Part shown: in pieces, positions 1-9,062 of the stretch | Layout: each line of letters starts with the position of its first letter | Position numbering within the stretch: the stretch's first letter is position 1 | From: JAFARZ01 sp035651595 | GTDB lineage: Bacteria > Actinomycetota > Actinomycetes > Streptosporangiales > Streptosporangiaceae | Reading direction: 5' to 3' | Assembly: GCA_035651595.1 (NCBI GenBank) | Contig: DASRFJ010000015.1 | Coordinates: forward strand, 1 to 26,653 | DNA: 26,653 nucleotides | Program-made: the position numbers and the translations under genes | Notes under the pieces: generated by a model | What the model was told of the DNA's origin: nothing | Seen by the model: the letters and a program-made list of their open reading frames with translations, nothing else | The model's database searches: none

Positions 1-1
1 C

Positions 2-421
2 GAAGACGGGGCGGTGGATCCGGTGGCGCTGCGGGCCGGGGTGGCGCGGGTGCTGCCGGAGTTCATGGTCCCGGCGGCGGTCGTGGTGCTCAAGGCACTG
101 CCGCTGACGGTCAACGGGAAGCTGGAGCGGCGTGCCCTGCCGGCCCCGGCATACCAGGGGCAGGCCGGGCAGCGGGCACCGCGGACCCCGCGCGAGGAGA
201 TCTTGTGCGAGCTGTTCGCGCAGGTCCTGGGCATCGACCGGGCCGGGGTCGACGACAGCTTCTTCGACCTCGGCGGCCACTCCCTGCTGGCCGCCTTGCT
301 CATCGCACGGATTGAGCAGCGTCTCGGCACCAAGATCAGCCTCAGGGACTTTCTGGTCATCCCGACGGTCGCGGGCATCGACAGCCTGCTGGACGCTGCC
401 GCTGAGCAGCTCCCGCGGTAG
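2..421 (+). CDS. Non-ribosomal peptide synthetase, C-terminal fragment (end of A domain plus carrier domain)
   Basis: This is the 3' end of a larger gene whose start lies outside the window; the frame is open from base 2. The first ~45 residues are the C-terminal lobe of an adenylation domain, with the A10 motif PLTVNGKLERRALP, whose Lys normally contacts the aminoacyl-adenylate. A proline-rich linker follows, then a peptidyl carrier domain with FFDLGGHSLLA, where the Ser carries the phosphopantetheine arm. The protein stops about 50 residues after that Ser, so there is no thioesterase, reductase or condensation domain behind the carrier. The bound amino acid or peptide must therefore be passed to another protein or released in trans. 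It converges on an MFS transporter gene 16 nt away, which could export the product. A stand-alone A-PCP protein and a multimodular synthetase cannot be told apart here. Confidence 0.93.
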   Translation, partial: EDGAVDPVALRAGVARVLPEFMVPAAVVVLKALPLTVNGKLERRALPAPAYQGQAGQRAPRTPREEILCELFAQVLGIDRAGVDDSFFDLGGHSLLAALLIARIEQRLGTKISLRDFLVIPTVAGIDSLLDAAAEQLPR

Positions 422-437
422 GCCGGCGCGATCGCGG

Positions 438-1703
438 TCAGTCCGGCTCGAGAACGGACTGGGCGCTGACAGGTTCCGGTACGGCGGGCCGGGTACGCTG
501 CCCCCACCGGGCGAGCGCCGGCCCCGCGGCACCGAGCAACCCGAAGCAGATTCCCAGCCCGACGAAACCGATCCGGCCGAGGCTCAGGCACACCCCAACC
601 AGGAGCACCGGCGCCGCGGCCTGCCCGCCGCCGCGGCCTATTCCGACCAGGCCCTGGTACTGCCCCTGGGCGTGCTCCGGAGGCAGGCCGAAATCGAGCG
701 CAAACGTGGCAGCGGTGTGCCATAGCTCACCGTATGTGTGGACCGCGACGGCTGCTACCAGCAAGAGCAGCGCGGCCCAAGCCGGCAGTCCGGCCGCCAG
801 GCCTATCGCGGAGCAGCTGACAAGGAACAGTATCCCGGCCTTGCGCAGGGCGCGTCCGCCGTCCCGCAGCGTTTCGACACGCTTACTGACGCGGACCTGA
901 AAGAGCACGACGAGCCCGGTATTGACGAGCACGGCCAGGGCGATGGTCCACCTCGGTGCGTGTGTGTGGTCGACGACCCACAAGGGCAGCAGCAGCGACA
1001 TGACGAAGAACTGGATGAACAGCAGGCCGCCCAGCACGGTGTAGACGACGAACGGGCGGTCGGTGAGCGCTCCCCAACGCGGCCCGGCCGGCGGTTGCGG
1101 TAGCGGCTCGTATCGCGGCAGCCGCCGCAGGATGGTCAAGGAGGCGAGAATGGCTACGGCGTTGCCCGCGAACAGTGACCGGTAGGCATTGGTGGTGTTG
1201 AGCTGCACCGCGATACCGCAGCAGAGGACACCGAGTGCGATGCCCACATTAGCCAAGGCCTGCGTGCTGGCGCGGTAGCCAGCCGCGTCCTCGCCGCCGA
1301 CCCTTCGCAGCAGGGGCCCGTCCGCGGCCAAGGTGGCATTCATCGCCAGCATGTCGATGGTCGCGACGATCACGAACGCCGCGAAGTTGTGCACCAGCAG
1401 GTAGCAGACAGCGGACAGGCTCTGCACGAGCATGCCCCCGCGAACCATCGCGCGCGGCCCGCGCCGGTCAGCGAGATCGCCCATCGGTATGGCCGCGAGC
1501 AGGCCAACCAGGCCCGCGATGCTGAGACCGAGCCCGGCCTTCACCGGCGACAGGTGCACAACCCGGGTCGCGTACAACGTCATGGCCGCCGTGACCAGCC
1601 CGAAACCGAACGTTCCGACCAGGACAGAAAGGGCATAGACGCGCCGTGGTCCGGCCTCGGGTAGTAGGAATGCAAGTACCTGCGCGGGGTTCAGTCGCGA
1701 CAT
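438..1703 (-). CDS. MFS transporter, 12-TM type
   Basis: The 421-residue protein has about twelve hydrophobic segments. It carries the loop 2-3 signature of the major facilitator superfamily as GDLADRRGPRAMV near residues 75-87, so it is a proton-coupled inner-membrane transporter. The ATG at 1703 follows directly after a hydrophobic-free start (MSRLNPAQ). The gene lies 31 nt downstream of the alpha/beta hydrolase on the same strand and is probably co-transcribed with it. It converges on the NRPS gene end. The substrate cannot be read from the sequence; export of a peptide or drug is an inference from the NRPS neighbour. The C-terminal ~25 residues are polar and probably cytoplasmic. Confidence 0.9.
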   Translation of the reverse strand: MSRLNPAQVLAFLLPEAGPRRVYALSVLVGTFGFGLVTAAMTLYATRVVHLSPVKAGLGLSIAGLVGLLAAIPMGDLADRRGPRAMVRGGMLVQSLSAVCYLLVHNFAAFVIVATIDMLAMNATLAADGPLLRRVGGEDAAGYRASTQALANVGIALGVLCCGIAVQLNTTNAYRSLFAGNAVAILASLTILRRLPRYEPLPQPPAGPRWGALTDRPFVVYTVLGGLLFIQFFVMSLLLPLWVVDHTHAPRWTIALAVLVNTGLVVLFQVRVSKRVETLRDGGRALRKAGILFLVSCSAIGLAAGLPAWAALLLLVAAVAVHTYGELWHTAATFALDFGLPPEHAQGQYQGLVGIGRGGGQAAAPVLLVGVCLSLGRIGFVGLGICFGLLGAAGPALARWGQRTRPAVPEPVSAQSVLEPD

Positions 1704-1734
1704 GCTTGTCTCCCAACGGGGCCAGGCCTAGGAA

Positions 1735-2658
1735 CTATCCATGGTTCAGGCCACGCAGCGGAGGTGCATCTTCGGGCTTGCCGGAATCAGCGGCCACTCG
1801 GTCACGCAGCCATGCCAAAGCCGCGGGGCCCGAGTCCAGCACCGTCACGTGGCTAGCGTCCGGGACAAGCAATAGCTCGGCTCCCGGACAGTGCGCCGCG
1901 AGCCATTTTCCGTGGGCGCTGGGTACCATCCGGTCCTTGGCGCCGTGCATGACGAGGACGGGCACAGTGACGTCCGCTGGGGCGAATCCCCATTCCCGCG
2001 CGCCGGCCAGCGAGTCGTCCACTACTCCTTCGTAGCCGTTTTTCACGGCCTGGCCGAAAACGTCGGCTACCCAGGACCACCTGCCCGCGAGCGCAACCAG
2101 GTCGTCCGTCGTGAAGGCTTCCGGGTCGGGCTCGGCCGACGCGAGATAGGCCTCCAGCGCGGCCCGTCCGGCCAGCGCGGCATGTTGCTCTGCCATCCCG
2201 GATCGGGTCCAGCCAGCGAACCAGTCGAGGTCCTCGGCGTCAATCGGAGCCGGCGCGGACATGCTGACCACCGCGATGACGCGTTCCGGCAGCAGCGCTC
2301 CGCAGGCCAGGGCGTGTGGCCCGCCGCCAGAGTGACCCAGCGTCGCGAAGCGGCCGATGCCGAGCGCGTCGGCGATCGCGGCCACGTCAGCGGCGGCGGA
2401 AGCGATGTTCCGGCCGGGGTTCGGGCTCGAGCCGCCATAGGCCGGCCGGTCATAGGACACCCAGCGCAGGCCGTTCTCGGCCGCGGCGGGAAACAACGGC
2501 TCAGGCGGACGGCCCACGCTGGGCGCGCCGTGGCACCAGAAGACCGCCACACGGGCGTCCGGCTCGTCCTCGCGGGTGTCGTAGTAATGCAGCGTCCGCC
2601 CGTCGACCAGCTCAAGATCAGCTTCCGTCACCACGCGTCCGAGCCTAGCCTCCGCCAC
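1735..2658 (-). CDS. Alpha/beta hydrolase
   Basis: The 307-residue protein has the alpha/beta-hydrolase fold. An HGAP oxyanion strand lies near residue 44 and SYDRPAYGGSSP near residues 69-80. The nucleophile elbow GHSGGG (Ser near residue 110) follows, then HGAKDRMVP with the acid Asp and DASHVTVLD with the catalytic His near residue 270. It is cytoplasmic, with no signal peptide. The GTG at 2658 is chosen because conserved-looking sequence begins soon after and the divergent MerR promoter sits immediately upstream. The substrate is unknown: esterase, lactonase, haloperoxidase-like and type II thioesterase-like roles are all possible. It shares the 61-bp divergent gap with the exporter promoter, so MerR binding may also affect its transcription. 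Confidence 0.88.
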   Translation of the reverse strand: MAEARLGRVVTEADLELVDGRTLHYYDTREDEPDARVAVFWCHGAPSVGRPPEPLFPAAAENGLRWVSYDRPAYGGSSPNPGRNIASAAADVAAIADALGIGRFATLGHSGGGPHALACGALLPERVIAVVSMSAPAPIDAEDLDWFAGWTRSGMAEQHAALAGRAALEAYLASAEPDPEAFTTDDLVALAGRWSWVADVFGQAVKNGYEGVVDDSLAGAREWGFAPADVTVPVLVMHGAKDRMVPSAHGKWLAAHCPGAELLLVPDASHVTVLDSGPAALAWLRDRVAADSGKPEDAPPLRGLNHG

Positions 2659-2687
2659 CTGCGCCGAATCCGGGCTCGGTCACCGTC

Positions 2688-2718
2688 TTGACTCTCCTGT
2701 AACGGGAGACAGCACGCT
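2688..2718 (+). promoter_or_regulatory. MerR-type operator-promoter with 19-bp spacer
   Basis: A -35 box TTGACT (2688-2693) is followed by a 19-bp spacer and a weak -10 CACGCT (2713-2718). The inverted repeat TCTCC (2693-2697) / GGAGA (2705-2709) lies within the spacer. An over-long spacer carrying a dyad is the hallmark of promoters that MerR-family regulators untwist. The core CTCCTGTAACGGGAG resembles known actinobacterial MerR sites. A MerR/GyrI regulator is encoded at the end of the same operon (4158-4997), so autoregulation is likely. Confidence 0.8.
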
Positions 2719-2725
2719 CGTGGCC

Positions 2726-4147
2726 ATGACAGTAACGAGTCAGAAACCAGACCTGTACCCGCGGGTCAGCGCGTGGACCAAGTGGGCACCGCTGGCCGTC
2801 ATCATGTGCGGCACGTTCGTCTTCATCCTCGACATCTTCGTCGTCAACGTCGCGCTGCCGTCGATCCAGCACAGCCTCGGGGCCAGCCCGGGTGCCATCG
2901 AGTGGGTGGTGGCCGGCTACGGCCTCACGATGGCGGCGTTCCTCGTCTTCGGTGGTCGCCTCGGTGACCGCTACGGCCGCCGGCTGTGGTTCTCGGCGGG
3001 GCTGGCGCTGTTCGTCGCCAGTTCGGTGCTGTGCGCCGTCGCCCCCGATCCAGCGTTCCTGATCGCCGCCCGGCTGGCCCAGGGCCTCGGTGCCGCGCTG
3101 ATGGGGCCGAACACGCTATCCATCATGGGCATGACCTACGCCGGCCGTGACCGGGTGACGGCGTTCAGCGTGTACGGCATCGTGATGGCGGTGGCCGCGA
3201 CCGGCGGTCAGCTCCTCGGCGGGGCGCTGGTCGAGGCCAACATCGCCGGTCTCGGCTGGCGTACCGTGTTCTGGATCAACGTGCCGATCGGGCTTGCCGC
3301 CCTGGCGGTAATCCGCCGCCTGGTGCCGGAGTCCCGTGCGGCCGAATCCGGGCGGCTCGACCTGCCGGGTGCCGCCCTGCTGACCGCCGCGCTCGTCGCG
3401 GTCGTGCTGCCGCTGGTGACGGGTCGCCAGGAGAGCTGGCCCGCCTGGTCGTGGGCGTGCCTGGCGGCGTCGCCGGTGCTGTTCGGCCTGTTCGCGGCCT
3501 ACCTGCGCGGGATGGCGCGGCGCGGTCGGCAGCCGCTGATGGACCCGGGCATCTTCGCGGTCCCCGCGTTCCGCAACGGCCTGGCGGTCCAGTTGCTGTT
3601 CTGCGCGCAGCAGGTGGCGGGCTTCCTGGTGCTCGCGCTGTACCTTCAGCTGGGACGCGGGCTCAGCCCGCTCGGCGCCGGCGGGATGTTCGTCCTGCTG
3701 GCGGCCGGCTACGTGGTCACCTCGTTCCGCGCCCCCGCGCTCACCATGCGATATGGCCGCCGGGTGATCCTCATCGGCGCGCTGCTGTGCGCCGTCGGCA
3801 ACGCGATGCTGATGGCGGCGGTCTGGCACTGGGGGACCGGCGGCCCGCTGCTGGCGCTGGTGCCGGGCCTGCTGCTGGGCGGCGCCGGCCAGGGCCTGTG
3901 CATCACGCCGCTCACCACCGTGGTCATGTCCCAGGCGGACGCGCGGACCGCGGGTTCGGTGTCCGGCGCGCTGGCCACCTCCCAGCAGGTCGGCAACGCG
4001 ATCGGGATCGCGACGATCGGCGTGGTGTTCTACGGGTTCGTGGGCCGCGGCTACGCGGTGTCGTTCCGATGGAGCCTGGCCGAGATGATCGGCCTGCTGA
4101 TCGCGATGGCGGCCATGGTTTTGACGCTGCCCAGGCGGAACGGCTAG
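2726..4147 (+). CDS. MFS drug exporter, DHA2 (EmrB/QacA) family, 14-TM type
   Basis: The 473-residue membrane protein has about fourteen hydrophobic helices. It shows the DHA2 signature LDIFVVNVALPSIQ in helix 1 and the loop motif GGRLGDRYGRR near residues 70-80, so it is a proton/drug antiporter. An in-frame GTG at 2720 adds two residues. The ATG at 2726 is preferred because the MerR-type -10 ends at 2718, which puts the expected transcription start at about 2725 and leaves no room for the GTG or a Shine-Dalgarno. The message is therefore probably leaderless. The regulator gene follows after 10 nt. Induction by a drug that binds the MerR partner is inferred from this classic pairing. The substrate is unknown. 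Confidence 0.93.
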   Translation: MTVTSQKPDLYPRVSAWTKWAPLAVIMCGTFVFILDIFVVNVALPSIQHSLGASPGAIEWVVAGYGLTMAAFLVFGGRLGDRYGRRLWFSAGLALFVASSVLCAVAPDPAFLIAARLAQGLGAALMGPNTLSIMGMTYAGRDRVTAFSVYGIVMAVAATGGQLLGGALVEANIAGLGWRTVFWINVPIGLAALAVIRRLVPESRAAESGRLDLPGAALLTAALVAVVLPLVTGRQESWPAWSWACLAASPVLFGLFAAYLRGMARRGRQPLMDPGIFAVPAFRNGLAVQLLFCAQQVAGFLVLALYLQLGRGLSPLGAGGMFVLLAAGYVVTSFRAPALTMRYGRRVILIGALLCAVGNAMLMAAVWHWGTGGPLLALVPGLLLGGAGQGLCITPLTTVVMSQADARTAGSVSGALATSQQVGNAIGIATIGVVFYGFVGRGYAVSFRWSLAEMIGLLIAMAAMVLTLPRRNG

Positions 4148-4157
4148 GACTCAACTC

Positions 4158-4997
4158 ATGACAACTCTGCTGGCCATCGGCGATTTCTCCCGGATGACCC
4201 ACCTGAGCGTGAAGGCGCTGCGGCACTACCACGACATGGGCGTGCTGGAGCCGGCCGCGATCGACCCGGACACCGGCTACCGGTCGTACGCCACCGCCCA
4301 GGTGCCCGATGCCCAGGTGATCCGGCGGCTGCGGGACCTGAACATGCCGCTGGACCAGATCCGGGCGGTGCTGCACGCACCGGACGTCGGGACCAGGAAC
4401 GCAGAGATCGCCGCTCATCTGGAGCGGATGGAGCGGCAGCTGGAACAGGCGAAGGCCTCGGTGGCTGGGCTGCGAGCGCTGCTCGCTGGCCCGGTCACCC
4501 CCGCCAAGATCGAACTCCGAACGATCCCGGCGATGACCGCCCTGGCAGTTACCGAGATCGTGAACGCCTCCGACGCGCACGAATGGGGCGCGGCCGCCTA
4601 CGCGCAGCTGACCGCGGCGCTGGCCGCCACCGGGCTCGCGATGGCGGGGAGCGCGGGCGCGCTGTTCCCGAGCGCGTACTTCGAGCTGGAGCGGAGCGAG
4701 ATCACGCTGTTCTTTCCCGTCCTCGTGCCGGACGGCGCGATGCTGCCCGCGCTGCCGCCAGGCCCGGTGCGCTGGCAGGAGATCCCGGCGACCGAGGTGG
4801 CGGTCATGGTGCACGAGGGCGGGGCGGCCGACGTGGACCGCACCTACGGTGCCCTCGGCACCGCGGTGGCCGAACGGGCGATCGGCGTCGAGGGTCCGAT
4901 CCGCGAGTACTACGTGGTGGGCTGGGCGCACTCGCAGGACGAGCGGGACCACCGCACCGAAGTGTGCTGGCCCGTGTTCCGCACCGCGGGGGAGTAG
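4158..4997 (+). CDS. MerR-family transcriptional activator with GyrI-like effector domain
   Basis: The 279-residue protein has an N-terminal winged helix-turn-helix (about residues 5-75, with VKALRHYHDMGVLEP and DTGYRSYA typical of MerR). A dimerisation coiled coil follows (about 80-118, ERMERQLEQAKASVAGLRALL). The C-terminal ~160 residues match the pattern of a GyrI/SOUL-like small-molecule-binding domain, ending in REYYVVGWAHSQD and EVCWPVF. This is the BmrR/TipA-like architecture, in which a hydrophobic drug binds the C-domain and the protein activates an exporter promoter. It lies 10 nt behind the DHA2 exporter and probably binds the site at 2688-2718. It converges on the subtilase gene with 4 nt between the stops. 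Confidence 0.92.
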   Translation: MTTLLAIGDFSRMTHLSVKALRHYHDMGVLEPAAIDPDTGYRSYATAQVPDAQVIRRLRDLNMPLDQIRAVLHAPDVGTRNAEIAAHLERMERQLEQAKASVAGLRALLAGPVTPAKIELRTIPAMTALAVTEIVNASDAHEWGAAAYAQLTAALAATGLAMAGSAGALFPSAYFELERSEITLFFPVLVPDGAMLPALPPGPVRWQEIPATEVAVMVHEGGAADVDRTYGALGTAVAERAIGVEGPIREYYVVGWAHSQDERDHRTEVCWPVFRTAGE

Positions 4998-5001
4998 CGG
5001 G

Positions 5002-6291
5002 TCAGCGGTGGGGGAGCAGGACGGCGCCTACGCCCGGGATGGCGTGCTCGTGCGCCTCGGCGAGCAGGGCCTCGGCGGCCTGCCGGCCGTTCTCGCCGGT
5101 GCGGGACATCCGGGCCGCGATCAGGCCCGTCACGATGGGGGTGGCGAAGGACGTGCCGCTCCACCTGGCCATGCCGTAGAACTTCCGCTCCTGTCCCGCG
5201 TAGGGCGGCACCTTGCAGGTATACGTGCCGGTGGCGTACGCGTTGATGAGGCCCCTGCCCGGCGCGTACACGTCGACCCAGCCGCCGTAGTTGCTGAAGT
5301 CGGCACGGCTGTGCCGGTCGGCCGCGAGCGCGCCGACGGAGACCGTCCCGGGGAAAGCGGCAGGCCATTCGGGCAGCCTTGAGTTGCTGTTGCCCGCCGG
5401 GACGACGCAGACCACGCCCTTGTACTGCTCGACGCGCTTGAGCCAGGCCGCGAGCGACATCATCGGCACGTTATTCCTGGTGGGCGACGTCACCGACAGG
5501 TTGAAGACGTCCACGCCGAGGTCGAGCGCGGCGTCGAGCTTGCGGACGAAGTCCGTCTCCAGCCCGCTGCCCGCGACGTTGAAGATGTTCGCGACGACGA
5601 CGTCCGCCTGCGGCGCCAGGCACCGGACCACGCCGGCCACGAACGTGCCGTGCCCCGTGTACGGCGGGATCGGCTGCGTACCATCCGGCAGCGCCTTGGG
5701 CAGCGGATCCGGATCGCCCGTGACGCCAGTCAGCCATGGTGCGGTGGCCGCGGCGCCGTTGAGCAGGCCGGTGTCGGCGACGAAGACGAGCACTCCCGCC
5801 CCGCTGCCGTCCACGTCGACCGAGGGGCTCGGTTCGATGTCGTCATACACTTCCTGCGGCTCGGTGGCCGGGCAGGGGCGACCGACCCCGTTGGCCACGG
5901 TCAGCACGTGGTTCGGTGTGGCGATCCCCTCGCCGAGCTCGGCATCGATCTGCCCCAGCAGCTCGGGCACGGTGGGCTGCCCGCCGGACGCGTCCTCGGT
6001 CATCCGGACCAGCATGATGCCGTTGGTGATGCGTTCGGCCGTGCACGGCCGCGGCAGCATCTCCTGCACCCGTCCGCAATGCTCCTCCCGGACGACCAGG
6101 TGGCCTTCGGCATACATGTAGCTGATCCCGCCGTTGCCGGCGGGCACGGCGCCGACGGCGATCCCCAGCTTCCCGAACGCGGCGATGATGAAGTCGACCT
6201 GCTCCGCCACCACCGGGTTCAGATCCTGATCCGAGCCGTTTTGTCCTGGCACGACGTCCTCCCGCACGTTCTGACCATCCCCGGAACTCAT
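5002..6291 (-). CDS. Subtilisin-like serine protease (S8), cytoplasmic
   Basis: The 429-residue protein has a complete S8 catalytic set: Asp173 in VADTG, His214 in GHGTFVAG, oxyanion Asn301 in PAGNSN, and Ser381 in SGTSFATP. About 160 residues precede the protease domain. They contain a region with SYMYAEGHLVV and NHVLTVANG plus an acidic linker, and could be a prodomain or a sensor. There is no signal peptide and no membrane segment, so unlike most subtilases it should act inside the cell. It is transcribed divergently from the TPR-CHAT protease gene across 100 bp, which suggests shared control. Its substrate is unknown. Processing of the CHAT protein or of the small sigma-linked protein is a hypothesis from context. 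Confidence 0.93.
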   Translation of the reverse strand: MSSGDGQNVREDVVPGQNGSDQDLNPVVAEQVDFIIAAFGKLGIAVGAVPAGNGGISYMYAEGHLVVREEHCGRVQEMLPRPCTAERITNGIMLVRMTEDASGGQPTVPELLGQIDAELGEGIATPNHVLTVANGVGRPCPATEPQEVYDDIEPSPSVDVDGSGAGVLVFVADTGLLNGAAATAPWLTGVTGDPDPLPKALPDGTQPIPPYTGHGTFVAGVVRCLAPQADVVVANIFNVAGSGLETDFVRKLDAALDLGVDVFNLSVTSPTRNNVPMMSLAAWLKRVEQYKGVVCVVPAGNSNSRLPEWPAAFPGTVSVGALAADRHSRADFSNYGGWVDVYAPGRGLINAYATGTYTCKVPPYAGQERKFYGMARWSGTSFATPIVTGLIAARMSRTGENGRQAAEALLAEAHEHAIPGVGAVLLPHR

Positions 6292-6391
6292 GGGTCACGA
6301 GCCCGCGAGCGTACCCCGCAGCAGCCCGCGGACTCGGACGCTAGTACGGAGGGGGCGGGAAGTCTGCTTAATACATCAATGTGGCGAGACG
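6292..6391. promoter_or_regulatory. Divergent intergenic region between subtilase and CHAT genes
   Basis: These 100 bp must hold the promoters for both proteases. A TAATAC hexamer (near 6369-6374) could be the -10 for the CHAT gene, but no convincing -35 is seen. No clear dyad was recognised. The CHAT ATG at 6392 is preceded only by a weak GGCGAG. Confidence 0.4.
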
Positions 6392-9046
6392 ATGACGCTT
6401 ACAATCGTTTGCGTGGCCGGGGGTGCCCGGACGACCGCGCCCGTCGCGCGCGATGTCGACGACTTGCTTCCGCTGGCTTTGTCCCGCCCAAGAGAGGCGC
6501 TGGCCAGGGCCCGTGCCGTGCTGGCCGGGCGACCCGACCACTATGAGTCGTCGGTAGCGCATCAGGCCGCGGGGATCGTGCTGCGCGAGTTCGGCGATGT
6601 CGAGGCCGGGGTCCGCGAACTGCGGGTAGCGCTGCGGATGGCGCGCCGGACGGGCCAGGCCGGCCGCGAAGCCGATGTGCTGGCCACGCTCGGGGCGGCG
6701 CTCGTCTTCGCTGGCCGGACCACGGCGGGACTCGCGGCGCTGGACCGGGCGCTGCAGCAGTCCAGCGGCGCGCAGGCAGCACGGGTGCTGGTCCGGCGCG
6801 GGTTGATGCTCTGGACGCTTGGCCGGTATCCGGCCGCACTGGAAGACTCGCGCCGTGCGGTCACCGCGCTGCGCCGGGCGGGTGACCCGCTGTGGACGGC
6901 CCGTGCGCTCAACGCGCGCACGCTGATTTGCCTGGCGATGGGCATTACCGGCCGGGCAGACGCTGATTTCGCCACCGCGGGGCGCTTGTTCGCCGAGACC
7001 GGGCAGGAACTCGAAGCCATCGACATGGTCCACAACCGCGGGCTGGCGGCATTCTTCTCCGGTGATCTCCCCGCGGCGCTGTCTCACCTGGAGATGGCGG
7101 CCTCGCGTTACCGGCCGCTGAGCGTCCCGACGCCGGACCTCAGCGTGGACCGATGCGCGGTGCTGCTGGCGGCCGGGCTGGTCGTCGACGCACTGGCCGA
7201 GGCGGACGCCGCGGTGGCCGACCTGGAACGGGTTCGCGGCCGGGCCACCGAGCGAGCCGAACTGCTGCTGATGGCGGCCAACTGCGCCCTGGCCGCGGCC
7301 CAGCCGCAGATCGCACAGGACAGGGCGCGGGGCGCATACCGCCTGTTCCGGTCCCAGCAGAACGCGCGATGGCAGGCGCTCGCGGCGCGAGTGCTCGTCG
7401 AGGCCCGCTTCGCGGCGGGCTCGGCATCGCCGGCGCTGCTGCGCGAGGCCGACCGGGCCGCGATCAAGCTGGACGCGCTCGGCGCGAGCGACGCGGCGCA
7501 GGCGCACCTGCTGGCCGGCCGCCTGGCCTTGGATCTCGGGCGCACCGATGAGGCCGACCTGCACCTAGTGGCCGCGGCGGACAGCCGGCACCGAGGGACG
7601 CCGATGTCGCGGGCCGTGGGCTGGCTCAGCGAGGCGCTGCGGGCGCAGGCCGCCGGCAACCCGCGCCGGCTGCTGCACGCCTGCCGTCACGGGCTCGCCG
7701 TGCTGGACGAGCACCGGCTGAGCTTCGGCGCCTCCGAGCTGCGGGCGCAGGCGACCGCGCACGGCGCGGAACTGGCCACGCTCGCACAGCGCTACGCGGT
7801 GCGCGCGGGCCGGCCTCGCCTGATGCTCTCGTGGAGCGAACGCTGGCGGGCCACCGCGCTGGCCGTTCCCGTCGTCCGTCCCGCCGTCGATCCCGGACTC
7901 CGCGGCAGCCTCGCCGCGTTCCGCGCCGTCACGAGGCGACTGGAGAACGCGGAGAGCGAGGGGAGACCCGCGACGACCATGCGGCGGGTGCAGCGGCGGC
8001 TGGAAAGAACGGTGCGCGCCAGGACGCTGCGCGCGCCCGGCGGCACTTCGTCAAGCGCCGCGTTCAGTCCCGCGGACCTGCTCGACGAACTCGGCGCGGC
8101 GCGGTTGATCGAGATCGTCGAGGTCGACGGCACCATGTACGTGCTGGCTTGCGGCGGCGGCAAGGTGCTGCAGTACACCGCCGGGCAGGCGGCCGACGCC
8201 ATCCGGGCCGCGGACTTCGCCCGCTTCGCGCTGCGCCGTATCGCGCGCAGCCGGCCCGAAGACGACGCGGACAGCGCGCTGGCCATTTTGGCCGCGGCCG
8301 GACCCAGGCTGCAACAGGCGCTGCTTGGCCCCGCGATCCGCAAGCTCGGCGACGGACCGGTGGTGATCGTGCCACCAGGCAAGCTGCACTCGATCCCGTG
8401 GGCGCTGCTGCCGGCCCTGCGCGATCGCGTGGTCAGCGTCGCCCCGTCCGCGGCGGCGTGGATGCGAGCGCGCTCCGCCCCTGAGCCGGAGCGCCGTAAC
8501 GTTACCCTGGCCCGCGGCCCTGGCCTCGCCTCGGACGGGGCCGAGGTGCCCGTGGTGGCCGGCCTGTACGACGACGTCACGGTGCTGGCAGGCGCCGAGG
8601 CGACCGCCGAGAAAGTCCTGCACGAACTCGACGGGGCGTGGCTGGCGCACGTCGCCGCGCACGGGGTCTTCCGCGCGGACAGCCCGCTGTTCTCCTCGCT
8701 GCGCATGCATGACGGGCCGCTGACCGTCTACGACTTCGAGCAGCTGAAGCGGGCGCCCTACCGGCTGATCCTGTCGAGCTGCGAGGCCGGCGCGCTGGCG
8801 CCGGCCGGGGCCGACGAACTGCTCGGCCTGGTCAGCAGCCTGCTGCCGCTCGGCACCGCCGGGATCATCGCCGCCACCCTGCCGCTCAATGACCAAGCCG
8901 TCGTGCCCGTGATGACCGGCCTGCACCGGCACCTGCGAGCCGGCCGCACGCTCGCCGAGGCGATGTGCGACGTGCGCCGCGAGGTGACCGGCGACCCGCT
9001 GCGACACGCCACGGCGGCCTCCCTGATCACGTTCGGCGCGGCGTAG
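6392..9046 (+). CDS. TPR-CHAT cysteine protease
   Basis: The 884-residue protein has two parts. Residues ~20-480 are helical TPR-like repeats, with recurring patterns such as G..EAGVRELRVAL, GRTTAGLAALDRAL, GRYPAALEDSRRAV and GDLPAALSHLEMAA. Residues ~560-884 form a CHAT (caspase/HetF-like, clan CD) domain. The predicted dyad is His757 in HVAAHGVFRADSPLFSSL and Cys797 in LILSSCEAG; the VVIVPPGKLHSIPW strand is also typical of the family. It is cytoplasmic. The ATG at 6392 is preferred over the longer frame from 6290, which would overlap the divergent subtilase start and add a non-conserved-looking basic stretch. TPR-CHAT proteins are known to be protein-triggered proteases, as in Csx29 of type III-E CRISPR. 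Here the neighbours are a sigma factor, a small protein and a second protease. Confidence 0.92.
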   Translation: MTLTIVCVAGGARTTAPVARDVDDLLPLALSRPREALARARAVLAGRPDHYESSVAHQAAGIVLREFGDVEAGVRELRVALRMARRTGQAGREADVLATLGAALVFAGRTTAGLAALDRALQQSSGAQAARVLVRRGLMLWTLGRYPAALEDSRRAVTALRRAGDPLWTARALNARTLICLAMGITGRADADFATAGRLFAETGQELEAIDMVHNRGLAAFFSGDLPAALSHLEMAASRYRPLSVPTPDLSVDRCAVLLAAGLVVDALAEADAAVADLERVRGRATERAELLLMAANCALAAAQPQIAQDRARGAYRLFRSQQNARWQALAARVLVEARFAAGSASPALLREADRAAIKLDALGASDAAQAHLLAGRLALDLGRTDEADLHLVAAADSRHRGTPMSRAVGWLSEALRAQAAGNPRRLLHACRHGLAVLDEHRLSFGASELRAQATAHGAELATLAQRYAVRAGRPRLMLSWSERWRATALAVPVVRPAVDPGLRGSLAAFRAVTRRLENAESEGRPATTMRRVQRRLERTVRARTLRAPGGTSSSAAFSPADLLDELGAARLIEIVEVDGTMYVLACGGGKVLQYTAGQAADAIRAADFARFALRRIARSRPEDDADSALAILAAAGPRLQQALLGPAIRKLGDGPVVIVPPGKLHSIPWALLPALRDRVVSVAPSAAAWMRARSAPEPERRNVTLARGPGLASDGAEVPVVAGLYDDVTVLAGAEATAEKVLHELDGAWLAHVAAHGVFRADSPLFSSLRMHDGPLTVYDFEQLKRAPYRLILSSCEAGALAPAGADELLGLVSSLLPLGTAGIIAATLPLNDQAVVPVMTGLHRHLRAGRTLAEAMCDVRREVTGDPLRHATAASLITFGAA

Positions 9047-9062
9047 CTTGTTACCGCGCTTA

